Below are positions 11,565-11,776 of a DNA stretch of 11,776 bases, in pieces; position 1 is the stretch's first letter; every line of letters starts with the position of its first letter. The translations under genes and the position numbers were made by a program. Origin of the DNA: Bacteroidales bacterium UBA1735 (GTDB taxonomy: Bacteria; Bacteroidota; Bacteroidia; Bacteroidales; Paludibacteraceae). The DNA is taken from positions 1 through 11,776 of the forward strand of contig DCID01000018.1 in NCBI GenBank assembly GCA_002315745.1. The letters run 5' to 3'. The notes beneath the pieces were generated by a model. The model searched no databases. It saw only the letters and a program-made list of their open reading frames with translations, and was not told the DNA's origin.

Positions 11565-11776
11565 CAGTGTATATCTTTCTCGTCCAAGACATGCTGATAT
11601 GCCCGCGCCGAAGCAGCATGGATAGCGTACTTCGAGGAGAACAAGTGCGTGCCCGACCAATCGGGATTGGCACACATATATAGGTAGGCAGTCTTAGGAG
11701 CATTGAGCACAGCGTCTATCGTCGTGGAAGCCGGGCAGCGAATGGGGCCAGGAGGGAGACCACGGTACTTATAGGT
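11564..11776 (-). CDS. mltG: Endolytic murein transglycosylase MltG, C-terminal fragment
   Basis: The last 70 residues of MltG (YceG family), the inner-membrane lytic transglycosylase that cuts new glycan strands and ends their growth. The piece starts TYKYRGLPPGPIRCPASTTI, which contains the conserved YRGLPPGPIxxPg segment, then DAVLNAPKTAYLYMCANPDW and SGTHLFSS near the end, as in the C-terminal YceG domain; Cys14 stands where most members have Asn/Ser. The catalytic glutamate lies upstream, outside the window. It ends in TGA at 11566-11564, sharing a base with the ATG of the usp-like gene. Confidence 0.93.
   Translation of the reverse strand, partial: TYKYRGLPPGPIRCPASTTIDAVLNAPKTAYLYMCANPDWSGTHLFSSKYAIHAASARAYQHVLDEKDIH

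Noticed and set aside
11565..11675. In-frame N-terminal extension of the usp-like gene by 37 residues
   Set aside because: It overlaps the MltG coding sequence in another frame; the ATG at 11564 overlaps the mltG stop and is the better start.

Overview
The window looks like chromosomal DNA of an anaerobic Bacteroidota bacterium, most likely order Bacteroidales. The reasons are the protein sequences (DUF4296 lipoprotein next to lspA, S2 with a long Ala/Glu/Lys tail, a gamma-alpha fused KorA with a separate KorB), the lack of Shine-Dalgarno sites, and three promoters of the Bacteroidota form TTTG-N20-TAnnTTTG. Every gene I can support reads on the minus strand, so transcription runs from 11776 towards 1.

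Right end (11776 to 8500): the C-terminus of the murein lytic transglycosylase MltG is followed without real gaps by a universal-stress-like protein, the ribosome-assembly GTPase EngB, and KorA and KorB, the two subunits of 2-oxoglutarate:ferredoxin oxidoreductase. MltG/Usp (TGATG) and EngB/KorA (TAATG) share a base between stop and start, so this is one tightly coupled operon.

Middle (7466 to 3842): a promoter starts a second unit with a small DUF59 (MIP18/SufT-like) iron-sulfur assembly protein, LpxH (lipid A), MetK (S-adenosylmethionine synthetase), LspA (lipoprotein signal peptidase) and a DUF4296 lipoprotein. Between lpxH and metK, and running into the lpxH stop codon, is a sequence that folds like a SAM-II riboswitch; it would let S-adenosylmethionine control metK inside this operon.

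Left part (3865 to 905): a third unit encodes L13, S9, S2 and elongation factor Ts. Its promoter lies in the end of the DUF4296 gene. The 5' leader of about 95 nt contains a 13-bp bulged hairpin and a 12-codon upstream ORF whose stop overlaps the L13 start. 

Left end (904 to 1): a TetR-family regulator with its own promoter and a large palindrome over promoter and start codon, followed 3 nt later by the start of a secreted protein of unknown function, cut by the window edge.

A recurrent theme is short tandem repeats (7, 9 or about 15 bp) at gene junctions, which in places supply stop or start codons. The same 9-bp CTAG-phased repeat, and part of the ATTTACG heptamer, also occur in frame inside korA and engB, adding residues to linkers or loops. 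No tRNA, rRNA, CRISPR array or transposable element is seen, no canonical intrinsic terminator is visible, and no gene-free stretch exceeds about 150 bases.
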